The position numbers and the translations under genes are program-made. The notes under the pieces were generated by a model. The model saw nothing but the letters and a program-made list of their open reading frames with translations. It ran no database searches and was not told the DNA's origin. DNA of 33,536 bases from a bacterium (GTDB taxonomy: Bacteria > Spirochaetota > Spirochaetia > Treponematales > Rectinemataceae), in contig JAJXZP010000246.1 of the NCBI GenBank assembly GCA_021779995.1, positions 1 through 33,536 on the forward strand, read 5' to 3'. Below, piece after piece: positions 33,380-33,536 of the stretch (positions are counted from its first letter, which is position 1; the number at the start of each line of letters is the position of its first letter).

Positions 33380-33536
33380 TTGAGCCTTGCTGAAACCGAT
33401 ATTCACAACGCGCGGGCGTTCGCGGCCGTCCCGCCGGCCGACCGGCTCGACTGGGATGCCGCCTGCCAGGTGGTCCACGGGCTGCGGGCCTTCGAGCGGT
33501 CGCGTGGCGGGCCGGGGCCGGACTTCGCCCCGATCA
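33380..33536 (+). CDS. Possible partial gene divergent from glgC
   Basis: An open plus-strand frame with G/C-rich third positions begins at TTG 33380 and runs past the window edge (52 residues visible). It reads LSLAETDIHNARAFAAV and continues with PPADRLDWDAACQVV. The composition looks protein-like and no stop is seen. However, there is no ribosome-binding site for the TTG, and the start would overlap the glgC ribosome-binding site. The true start may lie further in, or the frame may be chance in this GC-rich DNA. No family is recognised. Confidence 0.35.
   Translation, partial: MSLAETDIHNARAFAAVPPADRLDWDAACQVVHGLRAFERSRGGPGPDFAPI

Noticed and set aside
31658-33478. 606-codon minus-strand frame covering glgC
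   Set aside because: It is a different frame over glgC, His/Arg/Gly-rich, without family features; glgC itself is clear.

Overview
This GC-rich 33.5 kb window looks like chromosomal DNA of a spirochaete close to the Treponema group (Spirochaetota). The evidence is a complete archaeal/vacuolar-type (V-type) ATPase operon directly downstream of pgk-tpiA-secG, a glyceraldehyde-3-phosphate dehydrogenase of the type shared with trypanosome glycosomes, a PGK with a lysine-rich insertion, and many genes chained by 4-bp ATGA or GTGA overlaps. From memory, Treponema pallidum has a similar block (about TP0527-TP0538); this was not checked here. I see no rRNA, tRNA, CRISPR array, transposase, integrase or phage gene. 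The content is mostly housekeeping.

Left part (1-7290, mainly minus strand). A partial GAF-like gene follows, with 2 bp spacing, a gene for a 770-residue extremely acidic protein. A short FtsB/DivIC-like division gene lies on the plus strand. Next come a secreted CsgG/LpoB-like protein and a class A penicillin-binding protein (PBP1A). The last two could work together in peptidoglycan synthesis.

Intergenic region 7291-7973 is the only gene-free stretch over 300 bp. It holds a strong minus-strand intrinsic terminator, a two-step hairpin next to it, a minus-strand promoter-like pair, a plus-strand promoter-like pair followed by a possible structured RNA, and a near-consensus gapA promoter. I see nothing in 7524-7635 or 7758-7842.

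Central part (7974-11902). gapA, pgk and tpiA form a lower-glycolysis cluster, interrupted by a 157-bp imperfect palindromic repeat between gapA and pgk. secG follows behind its own promoter-like sequence.

V-ATPase part (11966-21453). A PTS EIIA(Ntr/Fru)-like gene comes first. The subunits follow in the order H/G-like, C, I, K, F, E, A, B, D, then a universal stress protein that overlaps atpD. All nine standard V/A-ATPase subunits are present. AtpB has an unusual low-complexity tail encoded by an 18-bp tandem repeat.

Right part (21499-33536). This carries a flavodoxin-like protein, a J-domain protein, a SurA/parvulin-type foldase, nusB, a TPR lipoprotein that starts inside nusB, methionine aminopeptidase, an HtrA/DegP protease with two PDZ domains, a purine-type phosphoribosyltransferase, a 1005-residue secreted beta-helix protein, and glgC on the minus strand. 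The common theme from 22839 to 28340 is envelope protein folding and quality control. The most promising undescribed items are the RNA-like structures at 7372-7489, the acidic protein, and the stress-protein and EIIA genes that flank the ATPase operon.
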